Shown here: one piece after another, positions 39,467-48,752 of the stretch | How positions within the stretch are numbered: position 1 is the stretch's first letter | How the letters are laid out: each line of letters opens with the position of its first letter | Assembly (NCBI GenBank): GCA_964417555.1 | Contig: CAYQIM010000065.1 | Location: 89,119 to 153,118 of the forward strand | Source: CAYQIM01 sp964417555 | Lineage (GTDB): Bacteria; Pseudomonadota; Gammaproteobacteria; Diplorickettsiales; Diplorickettsiaceae | Length of the DNA: 64,000 bases | Reading direction: 5' to 3' | Notes under the pieces: model-generated | Told to the model about the DNA's origin: nothing | The model's input: only the letters and a program-made list of their open reading frames with translations | The model's database searches: none | Position numbers and translations under genes: made by a program

Positions 39467-40597
39467 ATGACTAACTTTCCACAGCATTTTATGCGTGTTA
39501 CAGCACCCTATGCTTATAATCAAGTTGAAGCTGCTTTGGATATATTTAAGCAGACGGATCCCGATAGCGCATCTAATAACGCTTTTAACAAAACTCAACA
39601 GCAAACAGCGGCCAGTATACCAGACATACAAGATGATGATGTCAATGCTTATTTAGCACAAGACATTCATGCATCAGAGGAATACCGAGCGTTCGAAAAC
39701 GAATATAGAAACCTGCAAAATTTAGATGTCATGGCGTTTCCTAGTTTAAACGCTTATATCAATACAGCCCAAGCCGCTTACGAAAATGCACATAACCAGT
39801 TTAAATTATTTATAGCCGCACAAAAAAAATTATTTAACAGGGCTTATGAAAAAGCTTGTCCTGACCAGGCAGAAAGAGATGCATTATGGAAAAAGCATGA
39901 AAAAAACTTAACAGATAAAGTTTTAGCTCCTGCCCAACAATTTTCCAAGGACACCCATCCAGACTATTTATTGGCGCAAGCCATGATAGATTACTTGGAT
40001 CGGCTAAATACTTTAGATAAATCCATTGCATCAATTCAGCACGGAGTAACTAAAAAAGAGTACAAACAACTATCTTATCGTATAGACAGTAATCGTAAGC
40101 CTTTACATATTCAACATGATAAAAAGACGGGTAAGGTCTCTGAAATAAGGGTAGATGCGCTTTCGGGTATATTTTTTGGTATCTCAGGCAAGCCCCTGTT
40201 AGGTGATGTGGGTGATGCCTGGGCAACGATGGTTGCTTCTCATGGAAAGAACGTACCTATAAAAATAGTTTTACCTATTTCAAGATCAAACCATTTAGAT
40301 CAAATGGATACGGGTCTCACACAGGGATTTGTCTTACTCGTTAGCTATCTTTTTCAAAGATTAGAAAGATGGTGTTATGAAAATAATGTTGTAGAAGCAG
40401 GAAAGAAACATGGACTCAATATGGATGATGTCACTGTCGTTGATCTAGACGGAAACTCTTTACTATCCCCTAAACTTAGAGCTAAAGTAAAAGAACAGCA
40501 AGAAAAATGGGCAGAGGAATATGCCAAGCTTAGAAAAGAAGAACTAAATCCATTACAAGAACAGTCTACTGCTCTTGCTCCTGCTCCCGCCGCTTAA
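39467..40597 (+). CDS. Unknown protein, candidate effector (376 residues)
   Basis: No family recognised. The N-terminal half is helical and Gln/Asp/Ala-rich. A probable globular segment lies at about 200-300 (IRVDALSGIFFGISGKPLLG, then KIVLPISRSNHLDQMDTGLT). The C-terminus is charged (KVKEQQEKWAEEYAKLRKEE) and ends in an Ala/Pro tail (ALAPAPAA) like the end of the 2281-residue neighbour (RIAPAA). Glutamates near the C-terminus are compatible with an E-block Dot/Icm signal, but this is weak evidence. AAAGGTAGG lies upstream of the ATG. It has its own promoter-like sequence and converges on the next gene. Confidence 0.55.
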   Translation: MTNFPQHFMRVTAPYAYNQVEAALDIFKQTDPDSASNNAFNKTQQQTAASIPDIQDDDVNAYLAQDIHASEEYRAFENEYRNLQNLDVMAFPSLNAYINTAQAAYENAHNQFKLFIAAQKKLFNRAYEKACPDQAERDALWKKHEKNLTDKVLAPAQQFSKDTHPDYLLAQAMIDYLDRLNTLDKSIASIQHGVTKKEYKQLSYRIDSNRKPLHIQHDKKTGKVSEIRVDALSGIFFGISGKPLLGDVGDAWATMVASHGKNVPIKIVLPISRSNHLDQMDTGLTQGFVLLVSYLFQRLERWCYENNVVEAGKKHGLNMDDVTVVDLDGNSLLSPKLRAKVKEQQEKWAEEYAKLRKEELNPLQEQSTALAPAPAA

Positions 40598-40609
40598 AAA
40601 GCAGCTTTC

Positions 40610-40644
40610 TTCGTATCCTTTAATTAAAGTTTAAAGGATACGAA
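40610..40644. terminator. Perfect 14-bp hairpin between convergent genes
   Basis: TTCGTATCCTTTAA and TTAAAGGATACGAA are perfect inverted copies around a 7-base loop. The right arm and the loop overlap the last seven codons of the minus-strand gene (its stop is at 40624-40626). The position between two convergent genes suggests a bidirectional terminator, though neither side has a strong T-tract. Confidence 0.6.
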
Positions 40645-41214
40645 TTTGCCATCTAAAATTCTTGATAAGTTTTCCTGACACTTAACATCTTGCTTATTAG
40701 GGCTAAACTTATTCTTAATTCCATGGCGCATACACTCTATCCAAGCCAAACGTCTTGCGGGTAAAGCACCCGAAAAAATAACCGTCTTAGCTCCGCGTTT
40801 GGCAAGGCAATCAACCATATACTTAACAGTCTTTAATAAAGGGCCGGTACTATAAGAACCATAGTTTTCCCCGGTTGAGGTAATTAAACCATCCCCATAA
40901 TCTAACACCTTCCAACCACCTTTTATACGGGTGACACGCGGAAGGTTTTTACCGCCAGCGCTTCCTCCTCTTTCCTCCTTTTCCTTATGCTCAACTGAAT
41001 TTTTTTCAAAAGTACCGGGATCTATCTGGTAGATAGAAAACTGCTGCCAATAATTGAGTAAGTAATTCACATCCTTGTTTTTTACAGGAATACGAGTAAT
41101 TAATTCACCGAGCTCTTGTAACGCCTGTTCAAACACATATTCATCATAAGCGCTTTTTTCATTCGCAGTAGCGACTTCTTGATTCGCTTCAGCAGAATTA
41201 ATCAGGTCATTCAT
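40624..41214 (-). CDS. Unknown protein downstream of dotA (196 residues)
   Basis: Not recognised. An acidic, helical N-terminal 70 residues precede a Gly/Lys/Glu-rich stretch. A likely globular domain follows, with WKVLDYGDGLITSTGENYGS and GAKTVIFSGALPARRLAWIE. It has no signal peptide and no membrane segment. It starts 31 bases after dotA with AGGTAGG as ribosome site and is probably cotranscribed with icmV-dotA. That context suggests a secretion accessory protein or an effector, but no function can be assigned. Confidence 0.6.
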   Translation of the reverse strand: MNDLINSAEANQEVATANEKSAYDEYVFEQALQELGELITRIPVKNKDVNYLLNYWQQFSIYQIDPGTFEKNSVEHKEKEERGGSAGGKNLPRVTRIKGGWKVLDYGDGLITSTGENYGSYSTGPLLKTVKYMVDCLAKRGAKTVIFSGALPARRLAWIECMRHGIKNKFSPNKQDVKCQENLSRILDGKFVSFKL

Positions 41215-41245
41215 GCTTATTACCTACCTCTTACAAATTTCCCCT

Positions 41246-43633
41246 TTATTGTGGCGGGGTATTATCCGTATTTGGAGTAACTTTAGTGCCTTTAGCACGA
41301 TCACTCTTATTTGCCCCGTGCTGTTGGCTAACTGCTTTCATATTCCGTGATTGACTTTGGTACTCCGATTGAGCCATTTGCGAACCAGCATTACCTAATT
41401 CACGCATACTGCTATCCACATTACCGCGAATTTGATGCAACATACCTTCTTCGGGCGTATTTTCAGCATGATGACCTATCCAACGCATCACTTTATTCGG
41501 TACCTCATAGATCATACTAAAACTACGATTAATCACCGCTAAAATCAAACCAGTATAGATAATCATCAAGGTAGTTTGTGACACCAAGACTAACATGTCG
41601 CCATAATTTATATCGCCCATAAAACGCAAGGCAACGTTTAGCCCTTGATTGAGTAAAGAGATAGAGATATAGGATAAGATAATCCCAAAAATAAAACCAA
41701 AAACCATCAGCATCGGCCGTAAGAATACGCTCGCCAACAACATAACAGCTTGTTCAGCTTTACCTAAGAAATCATGCCCTTCTGGATGGGTAATACCTAA
41801 AGCTACAAGCGGCGCTGCAATAACGGCTTCTAAAACTACTGCAAACCACGTTACCACACCGAATGTAAATAATATAAAAGGAATTAAGGGAACATAATAA
41901 GCTAATGTAGCCCCTAAGCTTAAATTGATCATTAGCCAAAAGGTAAATATTGGCATAAATAAACCAATAAAACCAAATAAAGCTCCCAAAACACTGATGA
42001 TAGCGCCCGCTGGTACAAAAAAGGAAGCTGCTGCTCCGATCACGCCACCGGCTGCAACCATTACCGTCAGAATAGTAAAGAAGCCTAGCCATACCTTTTC
42101 AACTAAATTAACTAAATTATTACCAATTCCTGATAAGGTCATAATCGGATCTTTTCCACTATCTAAACCCGCTTGAAGCTCTTTCTGGAATTCTCCGACA
42201 TTTTCAAAAATATTACCCAAAAATTTAGCGAGTAATCCACTGGCACCGCTACTATTATTTCCCGTGGCAGGAAAAAATTGGCTATGACTTCCTTTATCTG
42301 CCGCATTAGCGGTCTCCGTTTGAATATAATCGTCAATAACCCCTTCGGATACAGGTACATTATTTTTCAAATTAGCCAAAATAGTCGGATTATTGATATC
42401 CTGAAAAGCACTACTGTCATAGTTAGGCTTAAAGCTCGGTGTAATTTGATCTTTAATGACGGATAAATCCGTTATTTTACGTAAACTTTCGTTTAGCTTC
42501 GCCATCTGATAGTAGTAACTTCCTGCCAATACCCAACCTACATCCTTAGCATCTTTAATAAAATCTTTGAGCTTTGAATCAGCATCTCCTTGTAATGTTC
42601 GCAAAGCAGGTTTAATAATAGAAAAATAATCCGCTGAGGTATAAACCAAACCATTGGCAGCAAAAATAGGGTCATCTTTTTTAAACTTAACAACCGAAAC
42701 TTTATCATTGATAGACGACGGCGCTAATTTATCCGCCATAGTTTGCGCAAGCGCATTGAGGTCCAAGGTCATTTGCCTGACACCAATACTAGCGCTATCG
42801 TTGGCAGTTAGATTAGCGGGATTAGCCACCTTATCGTTATCCGCTGTGCCAATAAAATCCCAACCCACAGAACCACAAGCCCCTTCGTATTTTGCAAAGC
42901 TGCCATCCAGCTTTCCTGGAAAAGTAATAAATCCACCTTTGTCCTTGGTATAGTCAATAAGCTTGCCTGTGTTTTGGCCATTAGGACCTTTCCCCGTTAC
43001 CGCCAAAGAATTAGCAAAATTAGGTACTGTAATGCCTTTCGGCGCATATTCACGAACTAAACCATTATAAAGTGTATACATACACACTTCTGATTTAAGA
43101 ATGCTGCCTGCCTTAGATACCAAAAAGCTATTGTCGGCCGAACCTTTCCCTGGTGCCAGTCCTTGACTAGGTTCTACTACCGTTCCATTGCGGTCCATAT
43201 AGTTTAAAGCAACGTTCCAAACTTGGTCGGCGGCGCCTACCCCTTGTACAACTACCCACATCACCAAAATCTGGATAAAAGAATAGCCTGTTGCTTTAGG
43301 CAATAATAAGCCGACACCGGAAACCATTCGTAAAGGAACCCAGATAGACGACCACTTTTGTCCTAAAAATTCGCCTTGATGGGAGGTATTCAATATCGAT
43401 ATAAATAATGCGTAAGTGAGTATCACCGACGCCATGACTAATACAGCGGCATTAAAAGAACCCAACATGGTACCTAAAATTTGACTTCCGGTACCATGCA
43501 GTACGCCATCAACCACACCAAAAATGGTGGCTAAATAAGAGACAGATAAATCGCTTGCTGGCGGCGCTAGGCTATCTGCCAATAACAAACTAGGAAATAA
43601 AGAAAGGAATAGACTTATTAAAATTTTTTTCAT
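41246..43633 (-). CDS. dotA: Type IVB secretion protein DotA
   Basis: Polytopic inner-membrane component of the Dot/Icm system; in Legionella it is also found secreted as ring-like oligomers. The 795-residue product from ATG 43633 has a cleavable-looking signal (MKKILISLFLSLFPSLLLA), an N-terminal membrane cluster and a large periplasmic region. At least five C-terminal hydrophobic segments follow, with GAIISVLGALFGFIGLFMPI among them. It is shorter than Legionella DotA (about 1050 residues) and nearer to the Coxiella size as I recall it. A longer frame start at 43669 lies inside icmV and is rejected. It overlaps the icmV stop by one base. Confidence 0.93.
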   Translation of the reverse strand: MKKILISLFLSLFPSLLLADSLAPPASDLSVSYLATIFGVVDGVLHGTGSQILGTMLGSFNAAVLVMASVILTYALFISILNTSHQGEFLGQKWSSIWVPLRMVSGVGLLLPKATGYSFIQILVMWVVVQGVGAADQVWNVALNYMDRNGTVVEPSQGLAPGKGSADNSFLVSKAGSILKSEVCMYTLYNGLVREYAPKGITVPNFANSLAVTGKGPNGQNTGKLIDYTKDKGGFITFPGKLDGSFAKYEGACGSVGWDFIGTADNDKVANPANLTANDSASIGVRQMTLDLNALAQTMADKLAPSSINDKVSVVKFKKDDPIFAANGLVYTSADYFSIIKPALRTLQGDADSKLKDFIKDAKDVGWVLAGSYYYQMAKLNESLRKITDLSVIKDQITPSFKPNYDSSAFQDINNPTILANLKNNVPVSEGVIDDYIQTETANAADKGSHSQFFPATGNNSSGASGLLAKFLGNIFENVGEFQKELQAGLDSGKDPIMTLSGIGNNLVNLVEKVWLGFFTILTVMVAAGGVIGAAASFFVPAGAIISVLGALFGFIGLFMPIFTFWLMINLSLGATLAYYVPLIPFILFTFGVVTWFAVVLEAVIAAPLVALGITHPEGHDFLGKAEQAVMLLASVFLRPMLMVFGFIFGIILSYISISLLNQGLNVALRFMGDINYGDMLVLVSQTTLMIIYTGLILAVINRSFSMIYEVPNKVMRWIGHHAENTPEEGMLHQIRGNVDSSMRELGNAGSQMAQSEYQSQSRNMKAVSQQHGANKSDRAKGTKVTPNTDNTPPQ

Positions 43634-44082
43634 TATTTTTTCTTTCCAGTCAGAAAATGAGACAACCAATCACGAAAAGTACAACCTAAGCGGCGGTGTT
43701 TAACTTGAAAAATCCAAAAGTGGTAACGGAAAACTTGGGTTAAGATAACAAAACTAAGTCCTAGACAAGGAAAAAAGCCGCGTAAGGCATGTTCCGTTAA
43801 AAGATGGAGGCTATAAGCAATACAGACAATGAGAAGAACTATCCATATCCACAGCAAACGGGTAAATTCTTTTATTCGCTGTGTTAAGTCGGCTTCCGTT
43901 ACACGGAGACGGGCTAAAGCCTGATCAAAAGACTCTTGGGTCGTCGCTTGCTCAGGTATAAAAAATTTTTTAGCAAAAGAAAAGAGTGAACGATTCGTTT
44001 CAACAAGTTGGCGATAACCTATCCACTTGGGAACATCGACTAACGGTTTAATTATTTTTTTTATACGGCCAAAAAAGCTCAC
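43633..44082 (-). CDS. icmV: Dot/Icm protein IcmV
   Basis: The 149-residue protein (Legionella IcmV is about 151) starts GTG at 44082 with GGAG 6 bases upstream. It begins SFFGRIKKIIKPLVDVPKWI and has two hydrophobic segments (about residues 77-95 and 101-120). It then has a basic C-terminus. Size, topology and the fixed icmV-dotA gene order support the call. Its exact role in the inner-membrane complex is not established. Confidence 0.93.
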   Translation of the reverse strand: MSFFGRIKKIIKPLVDVPKWIGYRQLVETNRSLFSFAKKFFIPEQATTQESFDQALARLRVTEADLTQRIKEFTRLLWIWIVLLIVCIAYSLHLLTEHALRGFFPCLGLSFVILTQVFRYHFWIFQVKHRRLGCTFRDWLSHFLTGKKK

Positions 44083-44114
44083 GTGTTACTCCGCAGTTTA
44101 TTAGTCTGTTTACG

Positions 44115-44232
44115 CTCCGCACTTGAATTTTGTACAGCAATACCGCTCAATTCACTATCTTCCTGTGTTATATCACGAAGATAGCTTCATTTACCCGGCA
44201 TTTTGCCAAAAATTCCATTGTTGTTGAGTATA
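44115..44232 (+). repeat. Repeat R2 between icmV and icmW
   Basis: 118 bases aligning end to end with 62891-63007: both start CTC(C/A)GCACTTGAATTTT, share TCAC(T/A)ATC near position 45, and finish TTGTTG(T)TGAGTATA. It occupies the centre of the divergent icmV/icmW promoter region. Next to it, 44369-44410 is an unexplained GC-rich patch with GCGCGCGCCGCCGGTCC. No gene is supported in 44083-44514. Confidence 0.8.
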
Positions 44233-44514
44233 AAAAACAAAGACTATGCAGAAATGTTATCTGTTTAATAGTATATTGCTTAACAATAACATGCAAATAC
44301 TTTTGTAAATTATTCACTTTACTCAATCGATTAACTATTAGATTCACGCGAAAAACTGTATAGTTGTAGCGCGCGCCGCCGGTCCAACTAAGGCCCAGTA
44401 ACTGCGCCCTGAAATACTTTTTGTTTGATTTGTCATTCATTACATTGGATAATCTATCATCCTCAGACAGTTTTTATGACCCTAGAAAAATAAAACAACA
44501 GAGTGAAAACGTCC

Positions 44515-44967
44515 ATGCCTGATTTAAGCCACAAAGGTGCACATCTCTATTGGAAACAATATCAAGATCCTATGATCTATCGTGTGCTCAGCTTTATGGA
44601 AAGCGTTGAGCAATGGACAAAAGACGGAGACCCTTCTCTGGAAGAAGCCATTACACGATTAGGCCAAGAAATCGATGACATCGATAAAGTAGATCTCGAT
44701 AAACTAGGTCATCAAGCCCTATTTCTTCGTCTTGGCAATCACTTGGGAATGACGCGCACCTTGCGTTTGTTGCAAGCGCTTGACACTGTCCATCCCGGAT
44801 CTGCCGCTAAATTATTAATGCATGCCGAAGAAATCAGTAGTAGTCCCGAAGATGAAGCCGGTTTATTTCTACGTAGAAACATTGCCTTTGAACGCCTACG
44901 GTTACTGGCACGCGTTTTTTCACGTGATCGTCTTAATCTGGTTTTAAAAGCCTTAGAAGGTGAATAA
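44515..44967 (+). CDS. icmW: Dot/Icm chaperone IcmW
   Basis: Cytosolic acidic adaptor that, with IcmS, delivers a class of effectors to the coupling complex through DotL. The 150-residue product starting MPDLSHKGAHLYWKQY matches Legionella IcmW (151) in size and in landmarks such as DPMIYRVLSFMESVEQWT, GQEIDDIDKVDL and RLLQALDTVHPGSAAKLL. The ATG is preferred over an in-frame GTG at 44503 because it gives the family N-terminus. It is the first gene of icmW-(170 residues)-icmX, with gaps of 2 and 21 bases. Confidence 0.95.
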   Translation: MPDLSHKGAHLYWKQYQDPMIYRVLSFMESVEQWTKDGDPSLEEAITRLGQEIDDIDKVDLDKLGHQALFLRLGNHLGMTRTLRLLQALDTVHPGSAAKLLMHAEEISSSPEDEAGLFLRRNIAFERLRLLARVFSRDRLNLVLKALEGE

Positions 44968-44969
44968 TT

Positions 44970-45482
44970 ATGATAAAAAGCACTCTAGCGATACCATTGT
45001 TTCTTTACCTTTTAATAAATCCACTTATTATTTACGCGAATCCACTACCGGATCCTTTACAAATCTATCGCGATGAAATTAAACAAACAGAAACTAATGC
45101 TTCGCAAACCCTTCTTGATCAACTAGGTCCTTCTACTAGCAACAATTCTAACCCCTATCAGAACACACTACCTTCGCAAACATCGGCGCCGGCATCTCCC
45201 CCCTCTTCAAATAATGAAAGGGCTTTTTCACCACGCGCTGAAACACAAAAAAACGTGAAGCCTCAGACGGGAGGTCAGGCGAATACCAATCCTTGGGAAA
45301 AACCCAATCCCTGGGCGGCACAATCCAAAATCAATCCTTGGGCCAATGCACCTATTCCTGGACCAACCCCTTCTTCGCCTAACTCTGCTACCCCCATAAG
45401 CCCACCGAATATCTTTGCACCTTCTCAGCCCGCTAGTACACCGAGAACACCGACAAGTAAATCTACAAATATCACCTATTAA
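44970..45482 (+). CDS. Proline-rich secreted protein between icmW and icmX
   Basis: 170 residues; not recognised. It has an N-terminal signal peptide (MIKSTLAIPLFLYLLINPLI, cleavage probably after IYA). A short helical segment precedes a Pro/Ser/Asn-rich low-complexity body. That body contains three NPW repeats (TNPWEKPNPWAAQSKINPW) and many SPN/PPS steps. It is two bases after icmW and 21 before icmX, so it belongs to the Dot/Icm operon. It could be a periplasmic linker or a detached N-terminal part of a longer IcmX like that of Legionella (inference). AGGTGAATA precedes the ATG. Confidence 0.65.
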   Translation: MIKSTLAIPLFLYLLINPLIIYANPLPDPLQIYRDEIKQTETNASQTLLDQLGPSTSNNSNPYQNTLPSQTSAPASPPSSNNERAFSPRAETQKNVKPQTGGQANTNPWEKPNPWAAQSKINPWANAPIPGPTPSSPNSATPISPPNIFAPSQPASTPRTPTSKSTNITY

Positions 45483-45503
45483 AACCTTATTGAGGATTTT
45501 TTC

Positions 45504-46514
45504 ATGCCCACATCAAGAATAAAAAAAACGCTTTTAAGTATCACACTCACTGCTGTGTGTTTTACATCCGTATCTTATGCCGATGGTAACGTTGTCATTG
45601 ATAATAGTACGGAAAACCTGGTTGCTGGTTTTGGCTCAAAAGCGATTGCGGCAAAATTAATGAATCAAGCACCTACTGGAAGTGACGTCACCATATCAAC
45701 AGATATAGCACAAGCCACCTATCTGTTATCTCCTAACTCTCCCTTTGTTGGACCTCTCACTCAACAGCTATTGGGCCAAGTAGCTAACTTCGGAAAAGAT
45801 AACGATAACGATAAACTTTCCTTCCTTTGGAATCCCAATAATCAAAAATCCAAACCGGATCCAAAATTAGAAAAGGATCCTCTCAAATCGGTCGATATCA
45901 ATAGCTTACTACAACCGATGACCTATAATGAGGTAGAAAAAACACAAGCAAAAAATGTTATTGATGCGTTAGGTGGTGCATTAGCTCCACTTAATACGAT
46001 TAATTTTAATCAATTGGTCGCTAATTTAAGTGGCGATAAAAATAAAAATTTACAAGTCAAGCTTAACGAAAAACAAATTCAAGATTATCTTGCTGCACTA
46101 CGTAGCTACATCGCTACCCAAACTGTCGCTCTAGGAAATCTGTATCAGCTCTATGCCGAACGCCAAGCAATTGATCCAAAAACACTGAGCCCAGAATTAC
46201 AGACAGCCCTTAAAGCGGTATCCAGCCAGATCAAAGGACCCGTCAGCGCACTTCAACTCGAAAACTACATGACAACACGTCGTATTATTGATAAAAACTG
46301 GTATAAGGGTTTAATCAATGATAATCCTGCTACCTTGCAACGCGAACAAGCTGAATTACTGGCTGAAATTTTGGCTGAAAGTCACCAAACACGGATGACA
46401 TCTGAACGTTTACTCGCTACTATGTCGGTTCTAGTATTAGAGTTAAACCAACAAATTCGTACACAATTGCAAAACCAAATACAAAACATTAGTAACCCTC
46501 CTCAATCGAGATAG
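45504..46514 (+). CDS. icmX: Dot/Icm periplasmic protein IcmX
   Basis: The 336-residue product has a signal peptide ending near SVSYA, then a mostly helical periplasmic domain. Features include LLSPNSPFVGPLTQQLLG, VKLNEKQIQDYLAALRSYIA and a C-terminal coiled-coil-like stretch (RMTSERLLATMSVLVLELNQ). Legionella IcmX is about 466 residues; the shorter length here goes with the separate proline-rich gene just upstream. Identification rests on position after icmW, secretion signal and recognisable C-terminal half. Confidence 0.88.
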   Translation: MPTSRIKKTLLSITLTAVCFTSVSYADGNVVIDNSTENLVAGFGSKAIAAKLMNQAPTGSDVTISTDIAQATYLLSPNSPFVGPLTQQLLGQVANFGKDNDNDKLSFLWNPNNQKSKPDPKLEKDPLKSVDINSLLQPMTYNEVEKTQAKNVIDALGGALAPLNTINFNQLVANLSGDKNKNLQVKLNEKQIQDYLAALRSYIATQTVALGNLYQLYAERQAIDPKTLSPELQTALKAVSSQIKGPVSALQLENYMTTRRIIDKNWYKGLINDNPATLQREQAELLAEILAESHQTRMTSERLLATMSVLVLELNQQIRTQLQNQIQNISNPPQSR

Positions 46515-46529
46515 TACTGTAAAAAAGAG

Positions 46530-48398
46530 ATGGACTTTAAAAAAAGATCGTATCCTTTATTAGATCGTATTAACACACCTGAGCAGTTGCGAACACTTAA
46601 TGTTTCGCAACTGCTGCAATTAGCGACAGAACTTCGAGAGTTTCTGATTACCAGCCTGAATGAATGCGGCGGTCATTTTGCGGCTAATTTAGGTACCGTA
46701 GAATTAACGATTGCGCTTCATGCTGTCTTTGATACGCCTGACGACGACCTGATATGGGATGTGGGTCATCAAGCTTATCCACATAAAATTCTTACTGGAA
46801 GACGCGATCAACTCAATAGCATCCGAAAAACAAACGGCTTAGCGCCTTTTCCTTCACGACAAGAAAGTCTATTTGATAGTTTTGGTGTCGGTCATTCAAG
46901 CACATCGATTAGTGCAGCCTTAGGTATGAGTATGGCGGCCAAACAACAACACACCGGACACAAAGCCATCGCCGTCATTGGTGACGGCGCAATGACAGCG
47001 GGCATCGCTTTTGAAGCCTTAAATCACGCCGGCGATATTCATGCCAATTTATTGGTTGTGCTAAATGACAATGATATGTCTATCTCAAACAATGTCGGTG
47101 CCTTATCGAATTATTTTGCCCGCATCCTGTCGAGTAAACTTTATACCAGTGTCAGAGAAGGCAGCAAAAGGGTTTTAGATTCTATCCCCACGGTACGTGA
47201 ATTGGCTAAACGTACTGAAGAACATGTAAAGGGTATGTTAGTACCAGGAACCTTGTTTGAAGAATTAGGTTTTAATTATATTGGACCTCTTGATGGCCAC
47301 GACCTTCCTCTACTCATCAACACTTTACGTAATTTACGTAACTTACCCGGCCCGCAACTGTTACACGTTGTTACCACAAAAGGGAAAGGCTTTCGATTGG
47401 CTGAAATAGATCCCATTGCTTATCATGCGGTAAGTCCAGGTTTCTTAAAAACGTCTTCTTCTCCAATAAAACCATTTACCTATTCTAATGTTTTTGGTCA
47501 ATGGATTTGTGACCAGGCTGCACGAGACGAACGCCTAGTTGCTATTACCCCAGCGATGCGAGAAGGCTCGGATCTCATTGAGTTTTCAAAACACTATCCT
47601 GATAGATATTATGATGTCGGTATTGCTGAACAACATGCCGTTACCTTTGCAGCAGGGCTCGCTTGTAAAGGCCTAAAGCCAATCGTCGCCATCTATTCCA
47701 CTTTTTTACAGCGCGCTTATGATCAGCTTATTCACGATGTAGCATTACAAAATCTTCCTATACTCTTCGCAATCGACAGAGCGGGTCTCGTTGGTGGTGA
47801 TGGTGCAACGCACCAAGGTTGTTTTGATTTATCGTATCTGCGTTGCATTCCAAATCTCATTATCATGACGCCCAGCGATGAAAATGAATTATATCAAATG
47901 CTCTGTACCGGTTTTCAACAGTCAGGTCCATGTGCCATTCGTTATCCACGGGGCCAAGGTCCTGGCGTTGCAATTAACAAAGCACATGCGGCTATTCCGA
48001 TTGGAAAAGCGCAGGTTAAACGCCAAGGCAAAGAGATAGCCTTATTGGCTTTTGGATCGCTTCTACAAACAGCACTCACCGTTGCAGAAAAGCTGGACGC
48101 AACGGTGATCAATATGCGTTTCGTCAAGCCTTTAGACACAAGCTTACTGACTCAACTCGCCAGCACACATCGTTTAATTGTCACACTTGAAGAAAATGCA
48201 CTCCATGGAGGAGCAGGTAGCGCTATCAGTGAGTATTGTCATCAGCAAGGGTTGACTTGTGATTTATTACCCTTAGGGCTACCAGACACATTTGTTGAGC
48301 ACGGTGACCCTATCGCGTTATTATCCCAAGTTGGACTTGACGTTAAAGGAATTCTAGCTTCTATAAAGCAACGGCTGGCGAAATCGACTACTTTTTAG
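46530..48398 (+). CDS. dxs: 1-deoxy-D-xylulose-5-phosphate synthase
   Basis: First enzyme of the non-mevalonate isoprenoid pathway: pyruvate plus glyceraldehyde-3-phosphate gives DXP, using thiamine diphosphate. The 622 residues include [28 protein letters not shown], the TPP/Mg motif [18 protein letters not shown] with LNDNDMSIS, the catalytic-glutamate segment [17 protein letters not shown], and [15 protein letters not shown]. It starts 15 bases after icmX, so it may share its transcription. Confidence 0.97.
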   Translation: MDFKKRSYPLLDRINTPEQLRTLNVSQLLQLATELREFLITSLNECGGHFAANLGTVELTIALHAVFDTPDDDLIWDVGHQAYPHKILTGRRDQLNSIRKTNGLAPFPSRQESLFDSFGVGHSSTSISAALGMSMAAKQQHTGHKAIAVIGDGAMTAGIAFEALNHAGDIHANLLVVLNDNDMSISNNVGALSNYFARILSSKLYTSVREGSKRVLDSIPTVRELAKRTEEHVKGMLVPGTLFEELGFNYIGPLDGHDLPLLINTLRNLRNLPGPQLLHVVTTKGKGFRLAEIDPIAYHAVSPGFLKTSSSPIKPFTYSNVFGQWICDQAARDERLVAITPAMREGSDLIEFSKHYPDRYYDVGIAEQHAVTFAAGLACKGLKPIVAIYSTFLQRAYDQLIHDVALQNLPILFAIDRAGLVGGDGATHQGCFDLSYLRCIPNLIIMTPSDENELYQMLCTGFQQSGPCAIRYPRGQGPGVAINKAHAAIPIGKAQVKRQGKEIALLAFGSLLQTALTVAEKLDATVINMRFVKPLDTSLLTQLASTHRLIVTLEENALHGGAGSAISEYCHQQGLTCDLLPLGLPDTFVEHGDPIALLSQVGLDVKGILASIKQRLAKSTTF

Positions 48399-48512
48399 TA
48401 GAGTGCTCCTTCCCCCACGCACACGCGGCACATTTTGGGTAATCATAAACACAAATCTCGCCTGCAGTTTTGTATAATGGAGACCAAGATGACGCATAGA
48501 CTCAAGCGCAAG

Positions 48513-48595
48513 GGGTGACGCGCAGGCTAATCCAGCGCTTAGTTTATTAAAAATAAGTGCTGGATGCCGAAAGCAGCAGGACCCCGAGCGGATGG
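48513..48595 (+). repeat. Repeat R3, copy 2
   Basis: Matches 25461-25540 in GGGTGACGCG, AGGCTAATCC, the hairpin (ATCCAGCGCTTA/TAAGTGCTGGAT, imperfect) and GGATGCCGA..GCAGGACCC. It is followed after 14 bases by R1 copy D, so the dxs-secA gap is almost entirely repeat. Confidence 0.75.
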
Positions 48596-48609
48596 GTGTG
48601 TGTCAATTA

Positions 48610-48752
48610 AGAAAATGTCTTCAAATGCAGATGACGGCCAAGAAACATTGTTTTTCTGTGTTTCGCTACTCACATACCTCATGTATGCTCCGTTGCGATA
48701 CTCGAAAAACAATGTTTCTTGTCTCGTCCTAGCACATTTGAAGGCACTTTCT
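48610..48752 (+). repeat. Palindromic repeat R1, copy D, directly upstream of secA
   Basis: 143-base element with ends AGAAAATGTCTTCAAATG and ..CATTTGAAGGCACTTTCT and the conserved core TTTTTCTGTGTTTCGCTACT. It ends 21 bases before the secA start codon, so it must form most of any secA leader transcribed from upstream. A TATAAT at 48473-48478 could be a promoter on the far side of the repeats. Confidence 0.85.

Noticed and set aside
44221..44305. PmrA box upstream of icmW
   Set aside because: Two TTAA cores occur but 15 bases apart instead of 11, so the spacing does not fit.
44168..44440. 90-residue minus-strand open frame between icmV and icmW
   Set aside because: It overlaps repeat R2 and the promoter region, has no ribosome site and no recognisable protein features.
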